This document shows, in pieces, positions 12,072 to 22,803 of a stretch of DNA of 64,000 nt. Each line of letters begins with the position of its first letter. Position 1 is the first letter of the stretch. The position numbers and the translations under genes were made by a program. Under the pieces are notes generated by a model. It was not told the DNA's origin. It did not search any database and was given only the letters and a program-made list of their open reading frames with translations. The DNA lies in NCBI GenBank assembly GCA_021397845.1, contig CM038052.1:168694182-168758181 (forward strand). The letters run 5' to 3'. Origin of the DNA: Areca catechu (lineage: Eukaryota > Streptophyta > Magnoliopsida > Arecales > Arecaceae).

Positions 12072-12305
12072 TCAACAGGTCCTGGCAGGATTGCTTCGAC
12101 AATCTCTGCTGAGGAATTGGGGACCATCCGGGATGTCTATGGCATCCTGTACTCTGTTCGGCTCTTGGTCCCTCGGCCGGCCGCTCGATCAACAGGTCCT
12201 GGCGGGATTGCTTCGACAATCTCTGCTGAGGAACTGGGGACCATCTGAGATGTCTATGGCATCTCGTACTCTATTCGGCTCTTGGTCCCTCGACCGATGG
12301 AACGG
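12072..12305 (+). repeat. 117-bp direct duplication inside the antisense gene
   Basis: The segment beginning TCAACAGGTCCTGGC is present twice in tandem, at 12,072 and 12,189. The period is 117 bp, or 39 codons, so the reading frame is kept. Element B has the same duplication, so it predates their separation. Confidence 0.85.
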
Positions 12306-12822
12306 GTCACCTCCAGTGGCCCGGGCCGGATCGCCCTTTATGAGGATACTTTTGCAGGGAGACTTCGGTTTCCCTTCCACCCCTTCTTCCTTTCCATCCT
12401 GAGCAATTACCGTCTCGTCCCTGCTCAGCTCGTCCCGAATGCTATAAGGACCATCTTTTGCTTCATAGTACTCTGCCATTTCCATTAGATTGTAGCCTGT
12501 TTTTTCCTGTTCAGGGCATTTTTTACCCTGAAGCGCCATCCTTCCGAGGGATGGTGGTCCCTCTCTTCTCGCCTGAAGGGCATTAAATTTGAACTCCCCT
12601 CTTCCATCAAAGGGTGGAAGAGCAAATTTTTTTTTGCAACTATTGAGGAGGTCGACTGGGTTTGGAGCGACCCAGATCGGTCCCTTAACCGAAACTCCGC
12701 GGATGAAGCGGCTGACCGAGAGGTCTACGAGCAGCTCCACACTGCCCAGATTCCTTCCTTTAAGGTTCTGTTGTCAGAGCAGAACCTTTCCGAGGCTGGG
12801 ATCAACCCAACGAGAGAGTTGG

Positions 12823-12907
12823 GTGAGTTCAGATCGAGCTTTTCTCCTTGTGCCTCTTACTCTGTTTCTTTAGACTTGGAACTGACATTACTTCTTCTGT
12901 ATGCAAG
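12823..12907 (+). other. Probable intron 1 of element A antisense gene
   Basis: Starts GTGAGTTC after GAGAGTTGG and ends TTCTTCTGTATGCAAG before TATGAAGTTCTCC. It is 85 nt and T-rich before the acceptor. Element B keeps the donor and has TATACAG at the acceptor. Confidence 0.55.
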
Positions 12908-13556
12908 TATGAAGTTCTCCGTGGACGACCTGCTCTCGATCACCAGGAAAAGACCTCCGTCGGAGTTGGTTGACGAATCCCTCCGAAAGAGGGTCCGCGA
13001 CGTGAGCACGGTGGCGGCTGCTCCCACCGAGCTGATTGAGTCGAGGGAGGCCGAGACCGTCCCTGGACGAGGAAGAGGGGCGGTTAAGGCGAGGCCCGAG
13101 CTGGGCCAGAGGGCGGCTGAACCCGTACCAGAGGATCAAGGCGGCGAGAGCCGGTCCCGACCCCGGAGTCCGAGATGGTCGTCCTGGCCAGGGCTGCTGC
13201 CGCAGCCATCGCTGTAATGTCTTCTCCTCCCCCGGAGGTCGTTGTCGTCGAGGGGGAGGAAGAACAAGTGGGAACAGAGGCGGCGCCGAGGGCACCGTCC
13301 GGGGAGGTACCAAGCTCCCCCCATGCACCTGATGCTTCTTCTGCCGGCGGGATGGGTGACGCGGCGTCCGGGGCGAGCAAAAGAGAGAGACTACCGCCGG
13401 GTCCCTTTCAAGTTGGGACCCAATGTCTCCCTGGTCCGGGACTAGGGTATGGCAGAGCGCATGATGGATTTTGCGATCCAGTCATGCGACCGGCGGGAAA
13501 AGGCCAGCAAACTGCTGGGGGATGCGATCGGCAGCACATTCCCCCTACTCTTCTCG

Positions 13557-13626
13557 GTAAGCGACCTCATCTTCTTAACTTCTTCCTTCTCTCTTGTATT
13601 GATTGCCGGGATTTTCTTTGGTACAG
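13557..13626 (+). other. Probable intron 2 of element A antisense gene
   Basis: GTAAGCGACC at the start, a T/C-rich middle, and TTGGTACAG at the end; 70 nt. Both flanking frames are phase 0 and open on each side, whereas reading through meets a stop. Element C has a 69-nt intron-like segment at the matching place upstream of its coiled coil (41,817-41,885). Confidence 0.65.
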
Positions 13627-14649
13627 CTCGACGCTGAGCTCCTCTTAATCAGAGATTGCTGCAAACACTGGCTGAAGAAAGACCGCCAGCGGGAGGCAGA
13701 GCTCGAGTCTGTGAAGACCGAGCTCAAGCAGAAGACTGATGACTCCTGGGAGCTTAGCCAGAAAAATAAGGAGCTTCAGAAGGTTCTCGCGAGTGCTGAA
13801 GGGCACTCGAAGGAGCTCCAGGAGAGCCTGGAATGGGAGCAAAGCCAGTCAAGGAGCAAGGCTGAGGAGCTCATAGCCACTGAAAAAAGGCTGGCTGAGT
13901 TCAATACCGATGCCGTCTGGCAGAAGGGGCGCGCTCAGTCTCTCCAGGCTGAGCTGGAGGCGGCCAGGGAGAGGCTGATCGCCACTGAGAAGAGGGTCAT
14001 CGCTGCTGAGGAGGCAGCAGCGGTGACCGAGTCGGCAGAGGCGACGAAGAAGCAAGCCGCCAAGGCAAAGGAGGCTCAGGAGGCCGTGGCAAGGTACAGA
14101 GCCTCGGAGAAGTTCCCCGCCGAGTTCCATGAGACGGCGTCGGACTCCTTTTACAAAGGCTTCATGTATCTCCGCTCCAGGGTGGACTTTGTCACGGACA
14201 AGGGTCAAAGCTTCCTCTGCTACCCCGTAGCTTCGGACGTGGAGCCAGCCCCGAATTCGAGCACTGCTGAGGAGCCGACTGCATAGTCCGAACCTGCTCC
14301 GCCAGCGATGGTCGTCGAAGCTGAAGCTGCGCAGCCTGAGGCCCCGAAGGATGACATCCCGGCGGAGCACGGTCACGGGAAGGGGCTGCCTGAGTAGTCT
14401 CCTTTGTGTTTTTCTTTCCTCTGTTTTTGGCCTGGGTTGCTCGGCATGTCGGGGGCCCAGAGATACTTGTAATGAACAGTTGATTTTAAATGAAGTATAC
14501 ATTTCCTGTCACCTCGGCTTGAAACTTCTTTTCCTCTCTCTTCTCTTTTTTTTCTCTTTTTTTTTTTTTGAACATGTGATGAAGTTAGAGAAAGGTCCTT
14601 CAGTTTGCCGAGGTGCTTCCACTTTGTTCCTAAATGTTTCGGGAGTGGA

Positions 14650-15790
14650 TGAATGCTTCTGAGTGCCGAAGCGCTGGGCTCGAAGCTTCGATGCCAGAGA
14701 GCTGAGCTCCAGGTTTGAGTGCTGGAGAGCTGGGCTTCCAGGCTTGGGTGCCGGAGAGCGTGGGATTCGGGCTTGAATGCTGGAGGGCTGGGCTCCCAGT
14801 CTTCAGTGCTTGAGAGCTGGGCTCAAATCTTCAGTGCCGGAGAGTGTGGGATCCGGGCTTGAGTGCTGGGCTTCCAAGCTTGAGTGCTTGAGAGCTAGGC
14901 TCAAATCTTCAGTACCGGAGAGCATGGGATCCGGGCTTGAGTGCTGGGTAGCTGGGCTTCCAGGCTTGAGTGCTTGAGAGCTGAGCTCAAATCTTCGGTG
15001 CCGGAGAGCGTGGGATCCGGGCTTTGCTGCTTGAGAATTGGGCTCAACGCTTCATCGCCGGAGAGCTGGGCTCCGAGCTTTACTGAGTGAGAGCTGAGCT
15101 TCCAGACTTGAGTGCCGGAGAGCGTGAGATCCGAGCTTGAGTGCCGGAGAGCGTGGGATCCGAGCTTGAGTGCCGGAGAGCATGGGATCCGGGCAAGAGT
15201 TAGGCTTCCAGACTTGAGTGCCGGAGAGCATTGGATCCGGGCTTGAGTGCCGGAGAGCATGGGATCCGGGCTTGAGTGCCGGAGAGCATGGGATCCGGGC
15301 TTGAGTACTGGAGAGCTGGGCTTCGGACTTGAGTGCCGGAGAGCGTGGGATCCGGACTTGAGTGCCGGAGAGCGTGGGATTCGGGCTCGAGTGCCGGAGA
15401 GCGTGGGATCCGGGCTTGAGTGCCGGAGAGCTGGGCTTGACTTGAGTGCCGGAGAGCGTGGGATCCGGACTTCAGTGCCGGAGGGCTGGGCTCCGGGCTT
15501 CAGTGCCGGAGAGTTGGGCTCCGGGCTTTGGTGCCAAAGGACTAGACTCCGGGCTTCAGTGCCGAAGAGCTGGACCCCGGGCTTGGTGTCGGAGGGCTGG
15601 ACTCCGGGCTTCGGTGACAGAGAACTGGGCTCCGGGACTTGGCGCCAGAGGGATGGACTCCGGGACTTGATGCCGGAGGGCTGGACTCCGGGCTTCGACA
15701 TACCGGGCCTCGGCCGGGCAGCGACATACCGGGCCTTGGGCCGGGCAGCGACATACCGGGCCTCGGGCCGGGCAGCGACATCCCTGCAAG
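14650..15790. repeat. About 30-bp tandem array between antisense gene and integrase, element A
   Basis: Some 35 or more diverged units of about 30 bp built on GAGTGCCGGAGAGCGTGGGA plus TCCGGGCTT, ending in three copies of a CATACCGGGCCTCGGCCGGG type block. The unit is a multiple of three and nearly free of stops, so long artefactual frames run through it on both strands. Element B has the same array (57,770-58,790). Confidence 0.85.
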
Positions 15791-15849
15791 GCAAAAACGA
15801 TTTGCACAAAAGGGGATCTTTACTATTATTAGGAAAAGGTGTTACATTA

Positions 15850-17073
15850 CCGATAGAATATTCTCAGGTTGCAGGCATTCCATGTCCGCGGGAATCTGGC
15901 ATCGTCCAGACTCGCGAGATAGTAGGCCCCATGCGAAAGGGCTTCGACCACCTTGTAGAGGCCTTCCCAGTTCGGCGATAGCTTGCCGCACTCCCGGGAT
16001 TGAGACGCTTCAGCTTGGGCAATACCAGGTCGCCCAGGCGGAAGACCTTTGGCTTCACTCGTGCGTTGTAGTACCGGGCTACACGCTGTCGATAAACCGC
16101 CATCCGGAGTCGGGCCTTGTCTCTGGTTTCCTTGAGAAGGTCCAGGTTGAGGAGAAGGCGCTCCGGGTTCTCTGCTTCGTTGTGCTGCTGTATTCGCAGT
16201 ATGGTCACGCCGAGTTCGACTGGGACAATGGCTTCTACGCCGAAAATGAGGTTGAAAGGCGTTTCGTCCGTTGCCATCCTCGGCGTTGTGTGGTAGGTCC
16301 AGAGAACGCTGGGAAGTTATTTTGCCCACTTGCCTTTGGCTTGGTCTAGCCTGGTCCTGAGTCCCTGGAGAATGGTCCGGTTGGTCACCTCGACCTCCCC
16401 ATTGATCTGGGGATGAACAACCAAGGTGAAGCGGTGCTGGATGCCGAGCTCGACACAAAACTCTTCGAACTCCCGGTTGTCAAACTGCCGCCCATTATCA
16501 GTGATGATGCTGTGGGGAAGCCCGAAGCGACAGATGATCGACTTCCAAAAATAACTGACGGACCTTGGCTTCCGTGATCCGTGCTAGTGGCTTCGCTTCT
16601 ACCCACTTGGTGAAATAGTCGATGGCCACTATCAAAAACTTCCGTTGCCCTGTCGCAGGAGGAAATGGACCTAGGATGTCTATTCCCCACTGGGCGAATG
16701 GCCATGGGGCGGAGAGCTGGGAGAGTGGCGCCGCTGGTTGATGCTATATGCTGGCGTGGCGCTAGCACCGGTCGCACCTCTTCATGAAGTCAGCGACGTC
16801 CTCCCTCATAGTCTTCCAATAATAACCTTGACGGAAGGCCTTGTACACTAGTGTCCTCCCCCCGATGTGGTTTCCATAGAGGCCTTCGTGGATCTCTTGG
16901 AGGACGAAGATTGCCTTTGCGGGTCTCAAGCACTTCAAGAGCGGATGGGAGTAGGATCGACGGTAGAGTTGTCCTCCCAAGAGGATGAACCACGAGGCCT
17001 TCTTGATAAGGCCGGCCTCTGCTCGATCTCCCGGCAGGGTGCCATCGATAATGTATCTGATGTACCTATCCAT
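15850..17073 (-). pseudogene. Element A integrase
   Basis: The zinc-binding HHCC domain is intact at 16,762-17,073: EIHEGLYGNHIGGRTLVYKA followed by YYWKTMREDVADFMKRCDRC. The catalytic core follows in several frames. Its first aspartate is in the block near 16,680-16,700 (DILGPFPPA). The glutamate block is near 16,380 (GEVEVTNRTIL, with HPQINGE in place of the usual HPQxNGE). The C-terminal part at 15,864-16,277 is open (MATDETPFNLIFGVEAIVPV to the end). Frameshifts and at least one stop (near 16,328) make it inactive. It lies directly beside the tandem array. Confidence 0.85.
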
Positions 17074-17830
17074 CTAACTCGGCTCCGGGGTGACCTGCTG
17101 CACCTCTGTGGGAGCTTCGTTGCTTGGATTTTCGAGGTACTCAATGTTGGCCCGTCCCAGTGACGAGTCCGGTAAGGTCGCAAGTCTTGACAGCGTATCG
17201 GTGCGAGCGTTCTCACCTCGGGAGATATGAGTGATGCTAAAGCTCCAGAAACCTATCGTGCTTGAGCAGACCTGATCCAAGTACTTCATCATCTGGGGAT
17301 CTCTAGCTTCATATTCTTCGGAGACCTGTCCGGCCACTAGTTAGGAGTCGGTGAAGACCTTCAGACTTCGTACACCCAGCTCGCGGGAGATCCTGAGGCC
17401 CGCAATGAGTGCCTTGTACTCTGCCTGGTTATTTGTCGCGACAAACTTAAAGTGTAGTGCGCATTCAGCTACAACTCCATCGTTGTTGGCAAGGATTAGG
17501 CCTGCGCCACTTCCGCCCGCGTTGGACGCATCGTCGACATGGAGGATCCAGGGCTCCTCGGCACCGAGCTCCTCTTGATGCTCCGGGGTCGTCTGCTCTG
17601 GCTCTTCGGCAAGTCCCGCGCACTCGACCAGGAAGTCGGCCAGCACCTGGGCCTTCCGGGATGACCTCGACCGGTAAGCGATGTCGAACTAAAGCCCACT
17701 TGGCCAAGCGTCCAGATGTGCCGGGACGACTGAGCACAGTCCTCAGGGGCTGGTCCTCAAGACCGCGATTGGATGCGCTTGGAAGTACAGCCTAAGACAT
17801 TGAGCAGACATGATGAGTACAAAAAATGAA
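17074..17830 (-). pseudogene. Element A RNase H
   Basis: RNase H fold readable at 17,341-17,646: WILHVDDASNAGGSGAGLIL (first Asp), NNQAEYKAL (Glu) and KVFTDS (second Asp), then a TAG at 17,339-17,341 and continuation as LVAGQVSEEYEARDPQMMKY and HISRGENARTDTLSRLATLP. The last block carries the final Asp region before the linker to integrase. A stop and frame changes disrupt it. It would degrade RNA in the RNA-DNA hybrid. Confidence 0.85.
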
Positions 17831-18130
17831 TTTTTCAAATCGGGTGTACCTGATTTCGGCATCCCGAAGGATCTTGCTGGCGTAGTACACCAGCTTTTGG
17901 GACCCGTCCTGATCCACGTGGACGAGGACCGAACTGACGACTCCAGGGGTGATCGCCAGGTATAGCAGGAGTTCCTCTCCTGTCTCCGGCCTGGAGAGCT
18001 GTGGTGGTGATGCCAGGAAGTCTTTAAGCTCTTCGAAGGCCGTCTTGCACTTCTCCGTTCAGGTGAAGTTGCTCATCTTGCGCAGCACTTTGAAGAAGGG
18101 AAGGCAGCGATCCGCTGACCTCGAGATGAA

Positions 18131-18900
18131 TCAGCTCAGTGTGGCGATCCGACCCATCAGGCACTGGACCTGCTTCTTCGAGATTGGATGCTCCATATCG
18201 ATGATCACCTGGACCTTCTCCGGGTTTGCCTCGATACCCTTTTGGGTCACCATGAAGCCAAGGAACTTCCCTGCAGCTATCCCGAAGGCACACTTCGTCG
18301 GGTTCAGCTTCATCTTGTGCTCTCGAAGGTTGTGGAAGGCTTCTGCGAGGTCGGCTACATGGTCCGAACTTGGCTTGCTCATGACGAGCATGTCATCCAC
18401 ATAAACTTGCATATTCTTGCCGATCTGGTCTCTGAAGACCCGATTGACCAGGCGCTGGTATGTGGCTCCAGCATTCTTCAAGCCGAACGGCATCATCCGA
18501 TAGCAGTACGTCCCTCAGTCGATGACGAAGGCAGTGTGCTCCTCGTCCTCTGGGTGCATCCGGATCTGGTTATATTCGGAGAACGCATCCATAAAGAAGA
18601 GCAAGCGGTGCCCCGAGGTGGCGTCCACTAGCTGATCAATCTTTGGCAAAAGGAAGCTGTCCTTTAGGCAGGCACGGTTGAGGTCGGTGTAGTCTACACA
18701 GATCCTCCACTTTCCATTATTCTTCTTTACCATAACCATATTTGCCAGCAAGCTCGGGTATTGCAGTTCCCGAACAAAGCCGACTGCGAGGAGTTAGTCC
18801 ACCTCGTTGATCGCCCTTTGCCTCTCCGGCATGAAACTTCTCTTTTTCTACCGGACAAGGCGGTACTTTGGATCGATGCTTAACTTGTGGGTTATGATCT
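18131..18900 (-). pseudogene. Element A reverse transcriptase
   Basis: Contiguous RT blocks: WRICVDYTDLNRACLKDSFL, FMDAFSEYNQIRMHPEDEEH (first catalytic Asp), MMPFGLKNAGATYQRLVNRV, and the active site QVYVDDMLVMSKPSSD (YVDD), then KLNPTKCAFGIAAGKFLGFM. A TGA at 18,515-18,517 separates the first two halves in the same reading frame; otherwise the domain is well kept. Ty3/gypsy type by order and by the YVDDMLV form. Confidence 0.9.
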
Positions 18901-19662
18901 TTGGTGGGATCCCGGGTATGTCGGCCGCTGTCCAAGCAAACACGTCAGCGTTCGCCCGAAGGAACTCCAGAAGGTGGGCCCGTTCATCATCTTGTAGCTG
19001 TGCCCCAATCTGCACCGTCTTCGCCGGATCGGTTCCAAAGGGATACGATAGCAGGCTCTCAACCGGGCTACCTTTGGGGTCCTGCGCCCTTTGGTCGAGG
19101 TCATCTGCGTTGGGGTCGTCCTCGGCAGCCTTGGCCCCAGGGATGATTTGGAGGCAGTGTTGGATAGGTTGAGGTGCCCCCCTCATCTCCTCGACACCAT
19201 AGGGAGTTAGAAACTGTACCAACAGCCGCTTTGTGGAAATGATCGCATCGAGCAGGTTGAGCTCGGGTCGGCCGAGGATCACGTTGTAGGCTGAGGGGAG
19301 CCTCACAACCGTGAAGGTCACCATGACGGTACTCTGCCGAGGTGGCGTCTCGGCAGTAACGGGGAAAGCAATCTTCCCTTCGACCCCTACAGAGTCACCT
19401 ATGAAACCGACGAGGGACGTGTGCACAGGTTTGAGCTGACCAGAGAAAAATTTATCACAGAGAAAGCATCGTAAAAAAGCACATCCGTAGAGCTTCCACT
19501 ATCAACCAAGATGCGTTTTACAGGATGTTTTGCGATCGTCATCTCGACGACCACAGCATCATTGTTTACACTTTTACTTTCATCCCCCCTTCCTCGCAAA
19601 AGAAAGTACATTCTCAAGATTTCCCCCACCCCGGGCCTTCTTGGAAGCGCACTCGACTCCAC
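18848..19662 (-). pseudogene. Element A aspartic protease and linker to RT
   Basis: Active-site block RILVDSGSSTDVLFYDAFS (DSG) at about 19,480-19,530. A frame change near 19,420 leads to the protease tail VRLPSAYNVILGRPELNLLD (18,848-19,426), then the pre-RT linker with RANADVFAWTAADIPGIPPK. It would mature the gag-pol polyprotein. The frameshift separates the catalytic motif from the rest. Confidence 0.85.
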
Positions 19663-21283
19663 AACGTATCATCCCCACCGACTTCTCGGTAGAGCAGTTG
19701 TCGATGGCAGGGATCGGAGGGAGCATGGCGAGCGCTTGAGGTTCTGTTAGGGGTCTGCACCCCACGAACCTTCCGAGGTAGCCCCTCTTTATGAATTCTT
19801 CGATTTCTCTCTTAAGATTGCAGCACGCCTCGGTGTCGTGGCTGTAGTTGCGATGGAAGTTGTAGTACTTCGTCCTGTCACGGCCATTGGACGGCTTTAA
19901 TGGAGGTGGGCGCCTCAGGTAGCGCTCACCCTCAATCTCCATGAGGATTTTTGTCCTAAAACGAGGAGAGGAGTGAAGCTCCCTTCCGGGATGGGGTCTC
20001 TTCTCGGCTTCGGCCTCTGGCGGGAGTGCGGTGCTGCTGGTCCGAGCTTCCACGTCCCAAAGGTCTCCCTGGAAGATGGCTTCTTCGGGGGCCTTCCGTC
20101 CAACACCCTCCTTGATCGATCCCCGTCCTCGGCGCGGATGTATTTCTAAACTCGGAGGAGCTCAGAATAAGTCTTGGGGGGCTTTTTGTCAAGAGAGTAG
20201 GTCAGGCGAAAAGTCCTGAGCCCTCTCTTCAGTGCCAGCATAGCAACTGGCTCATTAAGGTTGTAGATCTCCAACGCGGCAACCTTGAAACGGGCCACGT
20301 AGTCCCGTAAGAGCTCGCGGTCCTGCTGCAGAGAAGAGGCTGTTGGCCTCTCGTGGCACCTTCCGACAGGCATCGAAGTGAGCCACGAACTTTCACTCCA
20401 ACTGAGCGAAGCAGCTGATGCTCTCCGACTTTAAGCAGGTGAACCACACCCGCGCTGCTTTCCAGAGAGTAGCAGGAAAGGCGATGTAGAGGAGAGCGTC
20501 GGTCGCCCCCTAGACTCTCATGAGGGCTTTGTAGCTCTCAAGATGATCCAAGGGGTCGGTGGTTCCATCATAGGGATCCACCTGCGGCATGCGGAGCCAG
20601 CTCGGAACCGACTCCTCTTAAACTTCTCGGGAGAAAGGAGGACGGGCGTAGTAGCCCGCCGGCTCGCTAGCGGAGCCCTGCATGTTTGCAAACTGGCGGG
20701 TAAGCTCCGCTAGCTTGCGCTCCTGCTCCTTCAGACGCTTCTCCGCCATGCACCTGATGGCCTCATCTGTGAAACCCTCCGCGGAGGCCAAAGGAGATGG
20801 AGAAGGGGACATGGAATGATGTCCATGATAGGGGGTCTTGCCTTTTCGACCTTGGTGGGCTCTAGCCGTTTACCCGCTCGAGGGTCGGGGATCGGCTCTC
20901 CCGATCGACAGATTCGGCCCGTTGTCTCTTCGTCGGAATCCGATGACTATCCCGGTGGTCGGTGATAGCCCGGGACTGCGAAGGCCCTCCTTGGAAGGAA
21001 CGCAGGCTATCGCGGGGTGTTGCGGCATGGGTCGCGGGGGTCCCCGGCTGCTGGTGGGTAGCCAAGGACCGATGCTGGTGCTGGAACTGGCGCACTGCTG
21101 CAGTGAGGATCTGCATCTGCTGGGCGAGTGCAGCCAGTTGGACGTCCGTCAGAGGTGGTTGAGCTGGAGCGGGGAATCCCCTTCTGGACTGTGCGGGTCC
21201 CCACGGGAAGGGGATCTCCCACATGGCTGGTGGAGACTTCTCACCCGCGTTGTCACCATCCTCCCGGTGAGCTACTTGCAAGG
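19580..21283 (-). pseudogene. Element A gag
   Basis: N-terminal part 20,862-21,281 (starts MQVAHREDGDNAGEKSPPAM; Gln/Pro-rich; includes LTDVQLAALAQQMQI), then a helical block at 20,618-20,812 (RCMAEKRLKEQERKLAELTR). The capsid core is at 20,146-20,373 (YVARFKVAALEIYNLNEPVA, then LALKRGLRTFRLTYSLDKKP). The tail at 19,580-20,053 has a degenerate zinc-binding-like stretch: KYYNFHRNYSHDTEACCNLK, where the usual Cys is Tyr. Stops at about 20,619 and frame changes break it. The segment upstream of 20,660 is present again at 60,661 onward. Confidence 0.8.
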
Positions 21284-21316
21284 GGTTTGGGTTGGATCAA
21301 AGTGCATCTTGCCGCA

Positions 21317-21335
21317 CCCCTTCCTGGCGCGCCAA
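21317..21335 (-). other. Candidate primer-binding site of element A
   Basis: On the minus strand, two bases after the 5' LTR end (GGCGGCAACA GA), comes TTGGCGCGCCAGGAAGGGG. The position and the TGGCGC start fit a tRNA-primer site. The tRNA species is not assigned. Element C has the same site with two changes at about 50,205-50,221. Confidence 0.55.
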
Positions 21336-21337
21336 TC

Positions 21338-22357
21338 TGTTGCCGCCAAGATCGTCGTGGCCCATAGCTGAGGTCGAGGTCGGAGCTCACCACCGTCTTA
21401 CGGGATCCTGGGGATCCTGCTCGATCGTCCGAACCTGCAAAACAGAGTTAGTGACCCGGGCCGGGAATTCTGGCGGGGGCACTCTGACGCTCAAGTAACG
21501 ATCCAGGGGAACAGATCCTCCTGGTCGAGCCCCGAGTATTGGCTCCATGCTAGAAAAAGTTGTGAAGTGAAAGAGTGCAAGCGGGCCGAGCACAGATTAC
21601 GGGAGTGACAGTAGAGGAAAGCTCGAGCTGGGTGGTTGTGTCCATCTAGACCCCTCCTAAGGGTTTCGTGGCAGCCTCGAGCTTTCCTTTCCGGTGCGCT
21701 GCCCCATTCTTGCTTGCTGGACCTCACTCGTCTGGAACTTGGGTTGAATGTGGGTGTGCCCCTTGTTCAAACTTGCGAGACCCCTTTTTGCTAGAGCGTT
21801 GCCCGCCGCTTACCTCAGGATCTTTCCCATGTTTATGGGCGCGTGCGGTGATGTTTCGTGCCGTGGACGGGTTGTCTTTTTATTTTGGTGACATGGAAGC
21901 TACCGTTCGTACTGACATTCCTTCTGGTCGCTTCCTTTTAGACAACTTTGCAGGGTCTCGATCGACGGACCGCCGCCTCCTGGATCCGGATCTACTGGTT
22001 GACTTCCAATTTTGGAGGGTACAGACAATTGATGGAGAATGCGGAGCCTCGATCGGAGGATTCCTTCCATTCTAGTATAAGTGGCCGCTTGGATCACTAT
22101 CACGGCTTGGCAGGCATCTTTTCGTGGTCCTCAAACCTCGGGCCACCGTCCAGGGAGAGCGGTGAACTCCTTCAGCAGCAGATCTTTTTGTCCGAGGTAG
22201 AGCCGATCTGGAAAGGCGAAGCTCGATTTCGGCCTCGGCGTCTCGACCCGAAGGGAGCGCAGCCGGGCGAAGGAGTCCGAGTTGAGACGTTTCACGTGGC
22301 AGCTTCATCCGACGTGGCGTCCAACTGGGATCCCACGTCAACGATCCCGCCACATCA
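21338..22357 (-). mobile_element. Element A right LTR (5' LTR)
   Basis: Starts TGTTGCCGCCAAGATCG and ends CCGCCACATCA, 1,020 bp, with a single unit of the internal minisatellite. Followed by the ATATT duplication. An almost identical copy lies at 61,340-62,359. Confidence 0.9.
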
Positions 22358-22362
22358 ATATT
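22358..22362. repeat. Target-site duplication of element A, right copy
   Basis: ATATT, matching 9,932-9,936. It is repeated in the duplicated block at 62,360-62,364. Confidence 0.85.
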
Positions 22363-22803
22363 CATTATATTATAATATATTATAGCATAAGATACATTAT
22401 AATTATTATAATATATAAAATTACAATAATTTATCATATAATGTACTGATGTTATAATGATTATAAAACATGATGATATGCCATCATAATATTAGTGAAG
22501 GCAATTTTACCATGTTAGTTGCAAGCTAATCAATAATTTATCATATAATGTACTGATATTATAATGATTATAAAACATGATGATATGCCATCATAATATT
22601 AGTGAAGGCAATTTTACCATGTTAGTTGCAAGCTAATCACATCTTCTCCGCATCAAACAACCAAACACAGGATTGCAATTGCAGTTTTCAGATACAAGCA
22701 AGAGTGCAAGACCAAAAAAACACTTGCAATACAAATGTGGCACTTTGTTGCAGCTGCATCTATCAATGCAGGCATCTAGAAATACAGGCAACCAAACAGC
22801 TCC
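22363..22803. mobile_element. Right part of the AT-rich MITE-like element split by element A
   Basis: AT-rich palindromic start, a 107-bp tandem duplication (22,424-22,637), and a right end AAATACAGGCAACCAAACAG that inverts the left terminus at 9,455. See the left-part entry for the limits of this call. Confidence 0.35.
22424..22637. repeat. 107-bp tandem duplication
   Basis: Two adjacent copies starting CAATAATTTATCATA at 22,424 and 22,531. They are nearly identical, with one clear difference in the first 30 bases (GATGTT against GATATT). Both copies are also present at 62,426-62,639. Confidence 0.9.

Larger units (their letters stand above)
11869..14286 (+). pseudogene. Element A antisense gene with PF04195-like domain and coiled coil
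   Basis: Runs opposite to gag-pol. The N-terminus starts at ATG 11,869 (MSRFGPNFHPSTNQGEARPS), is Pro/Arg/Ser-rich, and shifts frame near 12,060. A conserved block at about 12,290-12,480 contains AGRLRFPFHPFFLSILSNYR and VPAQLVPNAIRT, which matches my knowledge of the Pfam family PF04195 (putative gypsy-type transposon). A TAG at 12,486 breaks frame in A but not in B. Two intron-like segments fit: 12,823-12,907 and 13,557-13,626. The second is phase 0 on both sides and joins the frame ending STFPLLFS to the frame starting LDAELLLIRD. The last exon is a long Glu/Lys/Ala coiled coil ending at 14,286, with a C-terminal DSFYKGFMYLRSRVDF block. Function unknown. Confidence 0.7.
9937..22357 (-). 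mobile_element. Element A: full-length Tat-type Ty3/gypsy LTR retrotransposon
   Basis: A 12,421-bp element read on the minus strand: LTR (21,338-22,357), primer-binding region, gag, protease, RT, RNase H, integrase, tandem array, plus-strand antisense gene, polypurine tract, LTR (9,937-11,331). Flanked by perfect ATATT duplications. Domain order PR-RT-RH-INT and the gag style place it in Ty3/gypsy, Tat-like group; the antisense ORF is a known feature of some Tat elements such as Grande. The two LTRs differ by about 9% over their first 275 bp (about 24 differences counted by eye), so the insertion is not recent. Stops and frameshifts in gag, RT, RH and INT make it non-autonomous now. Confidence 0.9.

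Noticed and set aside
12189..12740. 183-residue minus-strand frame
   Set aside because: It is the shadow of the antisense gene, whose plus-strand frame has the recognisable domain block.
13849..14502. 217-residue minus-strand Leu/Arg-rich frame
   Set aside because: Complement of the coiled-coil exon; Glu/Lys codons on one strand give Leu/Phe/Ser codons on the other.
14650..15790. CRISPR-like array
   Set aside because: Units are directly adjacent and diverged with no unique spacers, and the genome is a plant.
14901..15981. Long open frames (302 residues minus, 244 and 236 residues plus) with repeats of Ser, Pro, Ala, Leu or Gly
   Set aside because: They are read through the 30-bp GC-rich tandem array, whose length is a multiple of three. 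Several frames on both strands are open at once, which is compositional.
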